This document shows positions 9,923 to 22,000 of a stretch of 64,000 nucleotides of DNA, piece after piece. The first letter of the stretch is position 1, and each line of letters begins with the position of its first letter. The DNA is from Heterodera schachtii (lineage: Eukaryota; Nematoda; Chromadorea; Rhabditida; Heteroderidae). Both the position numbers and the translations under genes were made by a program. The DNA lies in the NCBI GenBank assembly GCA_023374025.1, contig SIJG01000038.1:1097104-1161103 (forward strand), written 5' to 3'. Below the pieces are notes generated by a model. That model had not been told where the DNA came from, made no database searches, and saw nothing but the letters and a program-made list of their open reading frames with translations.

Positions 9923-10832
9923 TTTTAATTACATATTCAAATTGTCTATTTTTGTCGAATTCCTATTTATTATTTTTCATTATAACAATGAATACTATTG
10001 ATGATTATAATTTTATCTTTAATGCTTTATTGCTGCACGAGATAAATTCAATATACAATTTTGGTTTTTTTTTTTATTAAAATCGGGGTGTCTTTAAGGA
10101 GAATTGTTAGCTAGTGTGACTGCCCACCAATTTCAATTATAATACATAAAATACACCAAAAAATCGCGAAACAGCGCATATGTATATTACAACGATCAAC
10201 TGATAATTCGATTGGATATATTTGATTTAATGCCGTCTTAATTTTTTATTAATTCAATTTATCATTCAGCATTTTATCTTTAATCGAAATTATTTGGAAA
10301 GGTTCGTCATGTCAAATTATTATTTTAAAGTTGAATACGATACCAATTAAAATATATTTTTATTAAATAATAAATTCATATAATATATAATCATTTATTT
10401 TTTTATCATTTTGGCTAAAGAAAAATAATTAGTTTTTTTTTTCACGTGTGTTTCTAATAAAATTCAAAAATTTATAAAGAGTGAATTTTAAAGCCATATT
10501 TCAAATGGAATTAAAACCTTTGAAGAAAGCAACGCTTTGGATTTAACTCAGTAATAATTTATTTTTATTTGTTTATTGTTACATTTTATTGAAAATAATA
10601 TTTAAAATTTAGCTATAATAATACGAAATTTCAGTAATAATTTTTTTATCAATATAATTTTTCAAGTAAATAATTGTTGCATCGGCATACAGAATTTTTT
10701 AAATTAAAAAAAAATTTTTTTTAACTATTTAAAAATATTATTATTATGATTACGGTTTCTTTATATTATTTAATAGATGATAAATTGGCATGAACATAGA
10801 TATTAAACACAGTTATCTACAATATGAATTGA

Positions 10833-10979
10833 GACTTGCATAATTATCTAATTTTGATAATTAATATTGCAGTTTTTTTAATAATTTCTGCCAAGTTGGA
10901 CCAATGCTTCATGCCGAATTTCCGTGTATCACGTTCCTCGACCGGAAACAACCAATTAAAACTCATTGGTTTATTTTAA
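10833..10979 (+). pseudogene. Open GC island, possible exon relic
   Basis: One forward frame is open for 48 codons between stops, without an ATG at its start: a hydrophobic run (LILIINIAVFLIISA), then KLDQCFMPNF and SRSSTGNN. The last motif recurs in the open frame at 26135-26278 (SRSATGNN), with the matching DNA CACGTTCC-CGACCGGAAA. The shared motif suggests common descent. Function unknown. Confidence 0.25.
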
Positions 10980-13060
10980 TTTTCAATTGGAACCGAAAGC
11001 AAATTTTCAGCTGCATGCTTTTAAGTTATTATTTATATCTTTACTGAATTTTGAATATTTCTTTAGTTGAAATTAAAATTTTCAGTTTTAAAAGATTATT
11101 CAATGATATTTTGTGCATATTGAATACGCCTTATTTTAAATTAAAATTTTCATTTAAAGATTAATCACATGCAGAGATTCAGTATTCGGAATAAAAAAAC
11201 TTTATATTTTAATTAAACGATAATTTTCCTCAATAATTTATTCTATTTTGTTTTTCTATCCTTATTCCTAATATTTTTTTTTTACTATAAATTAATTTAT
11301 TATTTTATTTATCGGCATATTATTTATAAATCAAGTAAGTGCCGGGATGTTTTATATATCATTAGATGTGACAATATATAGAATTTATGGTTATATTATT
11401 TTAATTTGTATTTTTTTTAATTTGTGAATATCATTTTATGAATTAAAACCCGTCATTAAACAATTTTTTTAATGGGGATTTTATTGGAAATAAAAAATAA
11501 TTAGTACTTTATTTTCGTTATTTAAAATTTTTCGAATGATTTTGTATTTTAACATGTAAATTTTCGCTAAGAAATCTTTCCTAATTATTTTTTAAAATCT
11601 CAATTCCAATATGGTAATACCATTTTCTTGAGATTTCATTGAATAATTTATTAATAAAAATGAAATGGGTCTAAATTCAATTCAATTTATCACTAAAGAA
11701 ATTATTCTTTATGAAAATGATTTATTATCACTTTTTTAAATCGCTTTTGTCTCAATTTCTATTAAATTCTTACTTTTTTATTTTAATTAGAGGCATTATT
11801 TTAATATATTTGCTTAAAATTTTTTATATATTTTTTTGTTCAAATTAGAAGAAATTATATAAAGTAAACAATGTAATCGCGATTATTCATTCTTTTTTTT
11901 CATCCCTTTGGACAAGCAATATAATTTTTGTCATATCGAATATTCTTTTATTTTTCATTTATTTTCAAAAAAAAATTTTATCATAAAAAATAATTATTTG
12001 AAATTTTTGATAATGTTTTTTATTTTTCAATTTTTACTTTAAACTTAAATAAAAGTTACAGTTTGAAAATTTGAAGTTTGGACTTAATGTTCGAGTTCGT
12101 GTCAGGGGTTCGAAATTTGTCGTAATGAACGCGGATTGATATGAACAAAAAACCAAAAATTTGGAACTAACAATTTGGTTGGGTGAACTATTGTCAAAAA
12201 TGTTGAAATATGTGTATAAAAATTTCTCAAATTGTATTCAAATATTTTAAAATATTAATCAAGCAGCTTTTATAACAAAGAAATTCAGTGTTTAACAATA
12301 ATAAATATAAATCATTTAAATTGTCTTTAATTCTTGAAAGTTTTAGATTAATTTTTTTCATTATTAAATTTTGATTAAATTTATTTTTTTGCATAATTAA
12401 TAGCTCAAGAAGCAGGGCAAATGTTACATTGTTAATATTAGCTGGGCCATGAAAATGAAATGTTTTCAAGGTCCAAGGCTTTATTTTAATTTACATTGAA
12501 CTATTTGTATAACTTTATTTTTATTTGATTTCATATTTTATAAAAATAAGAATTTTTTTATAAGTTAAATTATTATAATCGGATTTTCTTTAATTTTTGT
12601 TATCATTAAATAACCTTTATTCTAAGGTTTCTGAATGATTATTAATAAGTTTTTTGGTGTAAAATTTATCTCTCTCTTTTTCATTTGTGTTTTTATGAGT
12701 TATTTATGCTTTATTAAAAAAAACTTTGTGCTGAATTTATGCAATTGTATATTTTATTTACATTTATATTTTGTTGCCCTTTTATTCGTTGCCTTAAATG
12801 ATGGTGCAAATGACCATTAAAAAGGCCATACACTGAACCAGCTATTCATTGTCCGCCCAAATAACAATTTGTTTAGTTTTAAAGTTTTTTGGGTTTTTAA
12901 AATTTAAAGTTTTTTAATTTTAGTTTAAATTTTTTTTGTGTTTTTAATATTTAAATTTTTTGAGTTTTAGTTTAAATTTTTTGGGGTTTTTAATTTTTAG
13001 ATATTTTAGTCTTTTTGTTTAAATTTTTTTAATGGTCGATCACGATCTTTTCTTTGATAA

Positions 13061-13228
13061 TACAATCATCCAGTTTATTTGCCACCTAAAATTAAAAATT
13101 TAAGATTGAGAGTTCAAAATAATATTTTAAAACCGCCAGTGTTTCTTGACCAATTCGAGTTGAAAAGAGTGCTGGGTTCCGTCCGAGCTCTTTCAGTACA
13201 TAAAAGTCTTGTATTTAAGTATAGATAA
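13061..13228 (+). pseudogene. Open GC island, possible exon relic
   Basis: 55 codons open between stops, without a start codon, including KPPVFLDQFELKRVLGSV. GC is clearly higher than in the flanks. No family recognised. It could be an exon remnant, but GC-rich patches lack stops by chance more often than AT-rich ones. Confidence 0.25.
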
Positions 13229-14091
13229 ATATTAAATTTAACATTTTGTGTTTAGAATAAGAATATCATTTCCTGTATTCTTTGTTGTTTAATATTTAAA
13301 AAAAACTTTGACAAAGAGATATCATTAGGTCCATTTTGATAAAAAAAATTGTTTTGCTATTCTATTAATTTTATTATTTTTTGGTTTTTGATTATTATCT
13401 AATTACCAGTTTATGTTTTTTAAATTAGTATATTGTTGTAAAGTGCAAATGATGCATGTATTGTAATAATTATAAAATTTTATATATTTATTAATTTTAT
13501 ATGTTTAAATGAAATATCTTTTAACTTGTTCAGCATAGTTTTTTAATTTCCTGTCATAAAAAATCGTTAAACAAATTTTGTTTTATAGTCAATTAATCTA
13601 TCCTTTCTTGAGATAAATATTGACTTTTCTTAAATGATCAAAACCTACTCATTTAATGTTTTTATTATTTACGTTTTATTGGTGTGTTGAGTTTGCATAA
13701 ATTTTATATTTTGAAAATTATTTTAAAATATATAAAAGCTTTTCGAATTTGATCTGTTACATGAACTTGAATTTATAAAAAAACAAAAACAATTTTAAAT
13801 ATATTTTTGGAATCAAAAATTGGGGGGAACTATTGATAAAAATGTGGAAATATGTTATTTTCAGTTATTTACACTTATAGATTAATATGAAAAATTAAAA
13901 AATTGGTCGATTTTGAGCAAAGTTATATCAAAAAAAAAAAAAATTTTCGGTGTTTTTTGAGTAAGTCATAGCATAGAGAGATTAATTCCTTGTGTAAAAT
14001 GTTTTTTTTTGTACATGACGAATTTTCTGATGCTTTTTTCTTAAAGCTGTGGTCAACCTGTTTTAATATTTTGATTGATAATATTATTTTT

Positions 14092-14710
14092 TGGGCGTTA
14101 GTCAAAAAACCCTCAAATGAAAAATTTTGGTGTTTTGGGCATTATTCATCAAAATGAGCGTTAGTAAAAAACCATCAAGTCAAACACTTGATATTTTCAT
14201 GTCTTTTATCGATTACTTTTATAAAAATCAATTACCGTATATTCTCTCATTATTTCCCGTGGGGATAAATAATTGGAGACGGGGGATTAATGGAGACGGG
14301 GATAATTAGAGAATATACGGTAAGTAATAAATTTAAATATTATAAATGAGGAAAATTTTATAGATTTAACCGGTTTTCTATCCTTTAAATATCACATTTT
14401 GTGCTTTTTTTGATAAACTTATTGATTTTTTGTAGAAAATTTTTAAACTCAAGGAATTTTTCGGAATGCAAAAAATAATAATGAAAATTGCCCTACAAAA
14501 TTTAATCAGTGTATGGGTTTTACATTAATTAAATGAATTTTCTAATTAATAAATATTATTATTATTATGAAAAATTTGCTTAATAATATTTAAATTTATT
14601 ACTTAATTGATTTTATAAAAGTAATCGATAATAAACATGAAAATGTCAAATGTCTGATTTGATGGTTTTTCGACTAACGCCTTTTTTGATGGGTTTTGAC
14701 TAACGTCCCA
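14092..14710. mobile_element. Foldback element with a smaller element inserted in its left arm
   Basis: Ends TGGGCGTTAGTCAAAA and its complement TTTTGACTAACGTCCCA. Arms of about 120-150 bp pair through CATGAAAATGTC, GTAATCGATAA and AATAAATTTAAATATTA. The left arm is interrupted by 14235-14320, and the right arm preserves the uninterrupted sequence. No TSD was found for the outer element. Confidence 0.75.
14235..14320. mobile_element. 86-bp TA-inserted mini-element
   Basis: Terminal inverted repeat CCGTATATTCTCT and its near-complement AGAGAATATACGG, flanked by TA on both sides (14233-14234 and 14321-14322). The interior has two copies of TGGAGACGGGG. The other arm of the host palindrome reads CAATTAAGTAATAAAT without the element, proving insertion at a TA. 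Same terminus type as element B. Confidence 0.85.
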
Positions 14711-17139
14711 GCACCTTCCAATCAATATAGTCCACGTTGTTTTGTTTTTTAGATGAAGCAATTAAAGGCACTATAAAAGTTTTTTTTATCATTATATTCA
14801 TAATGTAATTTTGTTTTTTTCTCGCATTGTCGAATTTATATAATTAAAATTTAATTAGTGAATAATTCTTCAATGATAAATAATTTCTTACAGCAGTTAA
14901 TTAAGTTTTGAAGTTTCATGCTGCAGAGTTTATATTAACAATGGCTTCTTATTATTTTCAATTTAGTTTTATTTATTTATTTTTTCATTAGCTTTTAATC
15001 AATTTATTTAGCCAATTTGATTTGGTCAGAAGCTTTTAGTTTTTCATGAAATAAAAAAATTTATATATTTAAGCATTGGTTTAATTCTGTTCATTATTGT
15101 GCGAAGAATGAATGAAATTTATGTATGTTTATGTTTTTTAACGAGGAAATAAATTGGCGAATATTAATTATTTGTAATTAAAAAAGTTTGTTCTTTCTTT
15201 TCATCGATATTTTCATAAAAACTATTTCTTTTTTCTCAAAATTAAGGATCAGGGTTATTTTCATTAATTATCTTTCTGTTTCTTTTTCCATTAATAATTT
15301 TTCCTTTTGGTTGTCACTTTTCCTTCCTATTATTTTTTGGGACAATATTCGTCCATAATAATGGATGAAATAAGAACCAAATCGTGAGAATTCAATTTTG
15401 AAACTTCTATTTCGAAGAATTAATTCAGGGTAACTTTAATTCTCGGAATCAATGCGCAAGTAGAGTGAGACGGCTTGATCGCTCTATGAGTACAGGTATT
15501 TCAGTAGTTCTCATCATAATTTTGCATTATATAATTATATTTTTGCATTTTTATATATGTATATTATTTATTTATTTCTATTTTTTTTACTTTTATATTG
15601 ATAAAAAAAAATTTATGAAATGAAAGTAATTATTTGACTTTATTTTCTTTCTTAGTCTTTAATAAAACATTAGTTTCATAATTATTTAAATTACTCCTCT
15701 TTATAATTATTTATAAATTCTGAAAGTCGAAAAAAACCTCTAAAAACTTTGTTAATGTTTTAAAATAATAATAAATCGGCGCCGTAATTTTAAATTCTTT
15801 ATTAACTTTGTGTGTTTAATTAAAATTTAAATATAATTTTTTTCTCAAAATATTTAATTTTGCATAATGCCCATATTCATTTGTTTCTTGGTTTTAATTT
15901 CCTAATATGTTTTTATTAATAATAATTTTCATTAAAATTATTATTTTTTTTTTCTCTTGGCGCCAGTCGATTCTCATCCCTCACAAATCAGTTGGTTTTT
16001 AAATTTTGAAGAAGAGAAATTTTGTGCCGAGGTACAAGAATGTCTTCGCTGGTGAAAATTTTGAATATCTTGGGATCAAAAAACTAATTTTGCATTGAAA
16101 CTTCAAAATTATTTGTATATTAGAACAAGAATTAACATTAATATATTTTAAAATTTATTAGATGGAATTTTTATTACGAAAACCGAAAAAATTTTCGATT
16201 TATTTCGGTTTTTAAGAATTTATTTTTTTTCCAATAAAGCGAAAGATTATCTTTGAGCAAAATTATTGAGCTATAAAGCTATCGAATGGTTTACTACAGG
16301 TTGGGAAAATTTTAAAAATTTTCGAGCAAGGCCCCTAGAATATTTTGAATTTTAGTTTCAAATTTTATCTGAAGAAAAAAGCATAACTTAAGTTATTAAA
16401 AAATCCAATTTTAAAGAAATTTTTGCTTATTGTCAAATATTATTAGCCTTATAAAAAAATTATTGTAAAAATTAAGTTAAATTCTTGGTGTATATTACAA
16501 TGAATTTATTATATTATGGCTCCTCAACATGGCCTCCTTTCTTTTTCTATTGGGAACGGTCGGACCATTAAGCATTTACTATAATTAGAGGCGGCTAAGA
16601 TGACCAGTTGTAATTTTTTTTTATTTTGCGTGGTTAATCTTTAGTGGTTTTTTTCCTAAAAAGAGAATCGCATTGTCATTTTTGATTTTAACTAATTTTT
16701 TAAATTTGTTTCATTTTGCAACGGCAACTTCTAAAACCTTTTTTAAATTTATATTTTCTTAAATAAAAATCCTGACACATCTTTTGCATTAAAAATGTAC
16801 CTTTTATATAAATTTTTTAGTTTTATATTTATTGTTTTGATTTTAAAAATATTTCTTCTTTTTTACAGTGATATTCTTCGATTTTTTTTTGTCTATTTAT
16901 AATTTTTTTTTTGTCTTTAGAATTTAGATATTTTTTGATAATTTTGAACTCTTTTCTCATATATTATTAAATTAATTAGACCAAATTCATACTTAACCCT
17001 GCAAAAAAATTGTTGCTTTAATAAATAGATGGCCAAAAATTAAAATTTCTTTTAATTAACAAAGTAAAAATAATTGACGCACAATATAAACAATGTGGTC
17101 CTAATTTATAATTCTTATATCATATTATTTTATTAATTT
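14711..17139. other. AT-rich desert, part 2
   Basis: No gene recognised. Contains a short dispersed repeat at about 14815-14890 (TTATATAATTAAA followed by GTGAATAATTCTTCAATGAT), also found near 22080-22180 and 48675-48775. Slightly GC-richer patches near 15440-15490 and 16510-16610 show no recognisable RNA or protein. Confidence 0.55.
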
Positions 17140-17620
17140 AAATTTATTTTTACATTTTTCTTTTCATTAATATTTTTACTTTGACATCAATTGCTATCCC
17201 AACCCCGCTGGGTGCGGGAAATTGGGGCTTTTAAAAAATTACGATGAAATGATGAAAATAAAAAATTTGGGATCACAGTACTTTATATGTTCGTTTTTTT
17301 CTAATCACCGTCGCGCTGCTGTCTCGATGTAAATTCTCACACTCCTCTTCTGCTTGACATTGTGCAAAAGAATTTTTATTTTATCAAAAGCGATAATTTT
17401 GTTAATATTTTGTTTTTTGTGAATTTACAAATTTTTTACCATTTATTACTATATATATTTTAAATTTATTCTGTTTTTATTATTAAATAAAACAATTGCA
17501 TTTTTGGTTGAATTAATATAAAATTCTTAAGATCGGAACATAAAGAAACAATTAAATTTTTTTATTAATTTTAAAATTAGTTTTTATATTTTACATTATT
17601 TTTTTAAATTTTATTCAAAC
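17140..17620 (+). repeat. Cluster repeat, copy a (partial)
   Basis: Shares with copies b and c the GC-rich motif ATCCCAACCCCGCTGGGTGC and downstream AATAAAACAATTGCATTTTT. Between them, about 17290-17440 is not in the other copies. In this copy one forward frame runs open through DINCYPNPAGCGKLG and on for about 50 codons, while copies b and c have lost or gained single bases there. Confidence 0.65.
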
Positions 17621-17639
17621 ATAATTTTGATAGTTACTT

Positions 17640-18470
17640 GTTTCATTAACATTTATATATACATTGCTATTTAATTATAGGCATTGGTTTATCGCAAAAT
17701 TGTTACTATTAGGGCTTAAACCGAAATAATCTTCATGATATCTTCCAATTTTCCATTCATCAGAATTCTAATTAAGTATATATTTTAATTAATTTTTAAT
17801 TTTGGTTTACCTTGCTGGGTATATTAGTACATCCTTATTCCGAACCCTGATAATGAATGCTATTATAGATGATTAAATATCAAAATTATGTACTTTCTGC
17901 AATTAATTTAAATTTATTTTTACATTTTTCTTTTCATTAACATTTTTACTTCGACATCAATTGCTATCCCAACCCCGCTGGGTGCGGGAAATTGGGGCGT
18001 TTAAAAATTACGATGAAATGATTATGTAAAATTAAAAATTTTGGGATCGCAGTGATTTATGTTGTTTGTATAATATTTTAAATTTATTCAGCTTTTATCA
18101 TTAAATAAAACAATTGCATTTTTTGTTTATTAAAATTCTAAAGACCAGAATATAAAGAAACAATTAAATTTTTATTAATTTAAAATTAATTTTATATTTT
18201 ATAAATTGTTTGATATGAATTCTAATTCTGTAGATTTTAATTATTTTTAGTTTTGATTTACCTCCTGATACATTATTTAGTACATCCTTATTTATTTGTG
18301 TTCCAAATTTCTCAAATAGAAGGGTATTTTTCATTATTATATATAATATTCATTGTCATTTTCTTGTTTATGAAAGAAATTTTTTACTTTTGAATATGGC
18401 ATTGAATTAATTTTATTTTTTATAAGATTTTTGTTAAATAAATTTGTTAATATGGATAACTCTCACTGTT
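17640..18470 (+). repeat. Cluster repeat, copy b
   Basis: About 830 bp, nearly identical to 21170-22000. It starts at GTTTCATTAACATTTATATA and includes CGAAATAATCTTCATGATAT and the GC-rich ACCCCGCTGGG motif. The coding-like frame of copy a is shifted here by a missing A. Confidence 0.8.
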
Positions 18471-19239
18471 CTCTTCTTTTCGATCCTGCCCCTTTCTTTC
18501 AATATGATCATAGCATCAGTCAGTGATTTAATTTAAATTCAGTAAATTGTTTTAAATAATTGACTAAAACAAAATTAATGCTTTACTCTGAATTTTTGAA
18601 AATTTGGAATTTTTAAAAAATAAAATAAAGACATAATCCGAAATCTATTTAGTAATGTCGCAGAACAGTGGGTGAGGGCGACGAAGAAGTTAGGTTTAGA
18701 GAAATTTATTAAATGCATTTTTCCAAAATCTTGGAAATTTTGGACCCAAAGAACGACCAAAAATAACAATTGAAATTTTTTAATTCAGTTTTAGAAAACA
18801 TTAAATTTTTATTGCTATTTTTCAAAACATTTTAAAATTGATTTTATAGTTTTTATAATTAAGAATGTTGTATTGGCTGGGACCAGAAGAACAAAAAAAT
18901 TTGCTCGTGTGAAAAGATATTTTTAATTTTAAAATTTATATATATGATTTAATTACTTCTTTCTTATTGCGCTTCAAGTAATATTTGCTCCAAGCGTCCG
19001 AGGCATGGAAAACCATTAGTTTTCAATGGACATGCCTGATTATAATGGTGAGCATCCAAGCTACGCCTATTATTCATTTATGTATTCAATTAAAATAAGA
19101 AAATTTTTATGTATGGTTTTGAAAGGATACATTTTTAATGATAATTTTTAGGAACTATCTGCGAGAATATTCTTTCAGATAGCTGCGTATGTTTTTATGT
19201 TAAATTTTTATATTGTTTAGACCTTATATTTAAAAAAGA
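18471..19239. other. AT-rich spacer with one GC island
   Basis: Mostly featureless. Around 18985-19075 a GC-richer patch contains complementary blocks (GGCATG with CATGCC, CCATT with AATGG) that could fold, but no known RNA is recognised. Confidence 0.45.
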
Positions 19240-20965
19240 CTTAAAAATATTGGTGCTGCTACCCATAGGCATAGGTTTCGATACATGAAATGAAGATGTA
19301 ATTCGCGTGATTACCGAGAAAAATATAAATATATGAGCGAGCACAGGTCAATATAATTATAGATTTTCAGAATAAGCCAAACAAGCTTTCTGTAGAATAC
19401 AGGAATTCGGAATTAATTAAGCGTTTTATAAGTAAACTATAACTTTGAACCAATTTTAAATACGCATCCCGTTTTTGATATTTTTAGTGAACCATGAATA
19501 TTTATAAATTAAATATTCATTCATTTAATAAATACAATTTTTTCACTCCTTTAATAGGGAAAATTATTTAATTTATATAAAATAAGAAGTTCTTTTGGTG
19601 ATTAATATTTCTTTTGATGATTAATATTTTATTTTATATAATTTTAATGAATAAAATACTACACTTTTTATAATTTTGCATTATTTTATTCAATTTTTTC
19701 GTTTTTTGTTATTTTATATTTGAATATTCCCATATCAATGTAGAATTAGTTATTTAAATCCATACAAATATATAAAGAAATTTTAATTTTTGACAATGCT
19801 AATTTAAAATAAATGATGTCATAGTCTTTATATATCAACTTTTTATGGAATTTTATCTGTATAAAAATCAAATTTATATTGAGGTTTCAATTCTTGGTTT
19901 TCTGAATTTATATTATTTTTTATTTAATTTGCTACAATGCTTGGCTGTGGGGCAGATTTAGTGGACAAATCCGAATTGTATTTAGGCATTAGCTAAAATT
20001 TGTCTCAAATTAATACAAAAAAACCTTAAAAATTTGTTGAAAATGTATTAATTTTATTTAACTTTGCAATATTTATTAATTTTATCCTTTATCATTTATT
20101 TAATTTACAAAATCCAAGAAGTTAAATCATTAAAAATATAAATTATTTTTTAATGTTTCTTTGTTCCAATTCTTGTACCAATAACATAGCAATGTTCCCA
20201 CATTCGTGTATGTACGTTTTTAGATGATTATGAAAACTCTTTCAGCTATTATAGAAACTTTTTAAATTATTTTTTCATTAATATATTTCATTAATTAGTT
20301 TTATTTTAGTTTATTTAGTAAATTTGCATATTCCTTTAACTTCGCATTCATGGCTTATAACATTTCTATATTTTCTAAAATAGTTCTACAGAGTTTGTTT
20401 TTCGACTCACATGGGAGTCGCAATTAGAATAATGATTGAAAAGATTTCCTAGATCTATTTATTACATTATTTACTTTCAAATAGTTTCTTATTAAAATTA
20501 ATAGTATATTAATTTTTTAAGTACTTTGAATAATAAGAACCATTTATTTTTTTAATTCTATTATTTTTTAAATTAGTAATTATATTTGTTTAATATATAG
20601 TTTTTATTTCCGAATAGATACGCATACTATGGTAAGTAAACAACAACACATAAAGCTTATACTAATACATTCTTGTTTTAAATATAAATTAAAATATATT
20701 CGGTTTCTTCGATTTATATTTATTTTTTGGTGTCAGGATCATGTAATTTTTTCTTCACGGTCGAATGAGATTTGCATTCTCTGACTAAATTTTTTTATAA
20801 ATTTGAATATTTTGATAAATTTAAATTTCAAAATTTAATTCTTCAATTCTACAGCACGGTTAATCTTTTTTATAGATGGCTTTGTTGGCGCTTTTCTTCA
20901 ATAATTTTCATTTATATATCATGTTTTGGTTTAATCAATTTTCTGAGATTACTATGATTCTGGGT
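19240..20965 (+). repeat. Segmental duplication, copy 1 (order A-B-C)
   Basis: Three blocks, A about 19240-19650, B about 19665-20380 and C about 20375-20965, recur at 48865-51445 in the order B-A-C. B and C are very similar between copies; A is more diverged. Useful anchors are GGCTGTGGGGCAGATTTAG in B, AAGCCAAACAAGCTTT in A and TTCTTCACGGTCGAATGAG in C. Confidence 0.8.
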
Positions 20966-21169
20966 TTATTAATTGCTCATTCCATTTTTTCTTAATTCAC
21001 TATTTGTTAGAATATAATAATTCAAAAATTTAATAAAAGAATATCATTTTTATTAGGTAACATATAAATAGAATATTAAATATTGTTATATTAATTTTCT
21101 AACTATACAAAAAGTATTTTAAATTTTCTAATAAATATTTATAATTTGAACATTGAATTATTTTCCATC

Positions 21170-22000
21170 ATGTTTCATTAACATTTATATATACATTGCT
21201 ATTTAATTATAGGCATTGGTTTTATCGCAAAATGTTACTATTAGGGCTTAAACCGAAAATAATCTTCATGATATCTTCCAATTTTCCATTCATCAGAATT
21301 CTAATTCTGTATATCTTTTAATTAATTTTTAATTTTGGTTTACCTAGCTGGTAATATTAGTACATCCTTATTCCGAATCCTGATAATGAATGCTATTATA
21401 GATGATTAAATATCAAATTATGTACATTCTGCAATTAATTTAAATTTATTTTTACATTTTTCTTTTCATTAACATTTTTTACTTCGACATCAATGCTATC
21501 CCAACCCCGCTGGGTGCAGGAAATTGGGGCGTTTAAAATTACGATGAAATGATTATGTAAAATTAAAAATTTTGGGATCACAGTGATTTATGTTGTTTTA
21601 TAAATATTTTAAATTTATTCAGCTTTTATCATTAATAAAACAATTGCATTTTTTTGTTTGGTATAATTTAAAATTCTAAAGACCAGAATATAAGAAACAA
21701 TTAAATTTTTATTAATTAAAATAATTTTTACATATTTTATAAATTGTTTGATATGAATTCTAATTCAGTAGAATTTAATTATTTTTTAGTTTTGATTTAC
21801 CTCCTGATACATTATTTAGTACATCCTTATTTTTTATTTATTTGTGTTTCAAATTTCTCAAATAAAGGGGTTATTTTTCATTATTATATATAATATTCAT
21901 TGTCAATTTCTTGTTTATGAAAGAAATTTTTTACTTTTTGAACATGGCATTGAATTAATTTTATTTTTTATAAGATTTTTGTTAAATAAATTTGTTAATA
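21170..22000 (+). repeat. Cluster repeat, copy c
   Basis: Direct copy of 17640-18470 about 3.5 kb away, with small indels. In this copy the first part reads openly through HWFYRKMLLLGLKPKIIF in one forward frame. The GC motif is CCCCGCTGGGTGCAGG. Confidence 0.8.

Larger units (their letters stand above)
8375..14091. other. AT-rich desert, part 1
   Basis: Very AT-rich DNA with no recognised gene. It contains a dispersed repeat (8925-9110), a small minus-strand ORF (9794-9922), open GC islands (10833-10979, 13061-13228) and a degenerate tandem run of TTTAAATTTTTT-type units at about 12880-13035. Otherwise I see only poly-A/T-rich sequence. Confidence 0.6.

Noticed and set aside
12635..12820. 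Hydrophobic 61-codon ORF
   Set aside because: Composition is what AT-rich DNA gives (F, L, I, N, Y); no other support.
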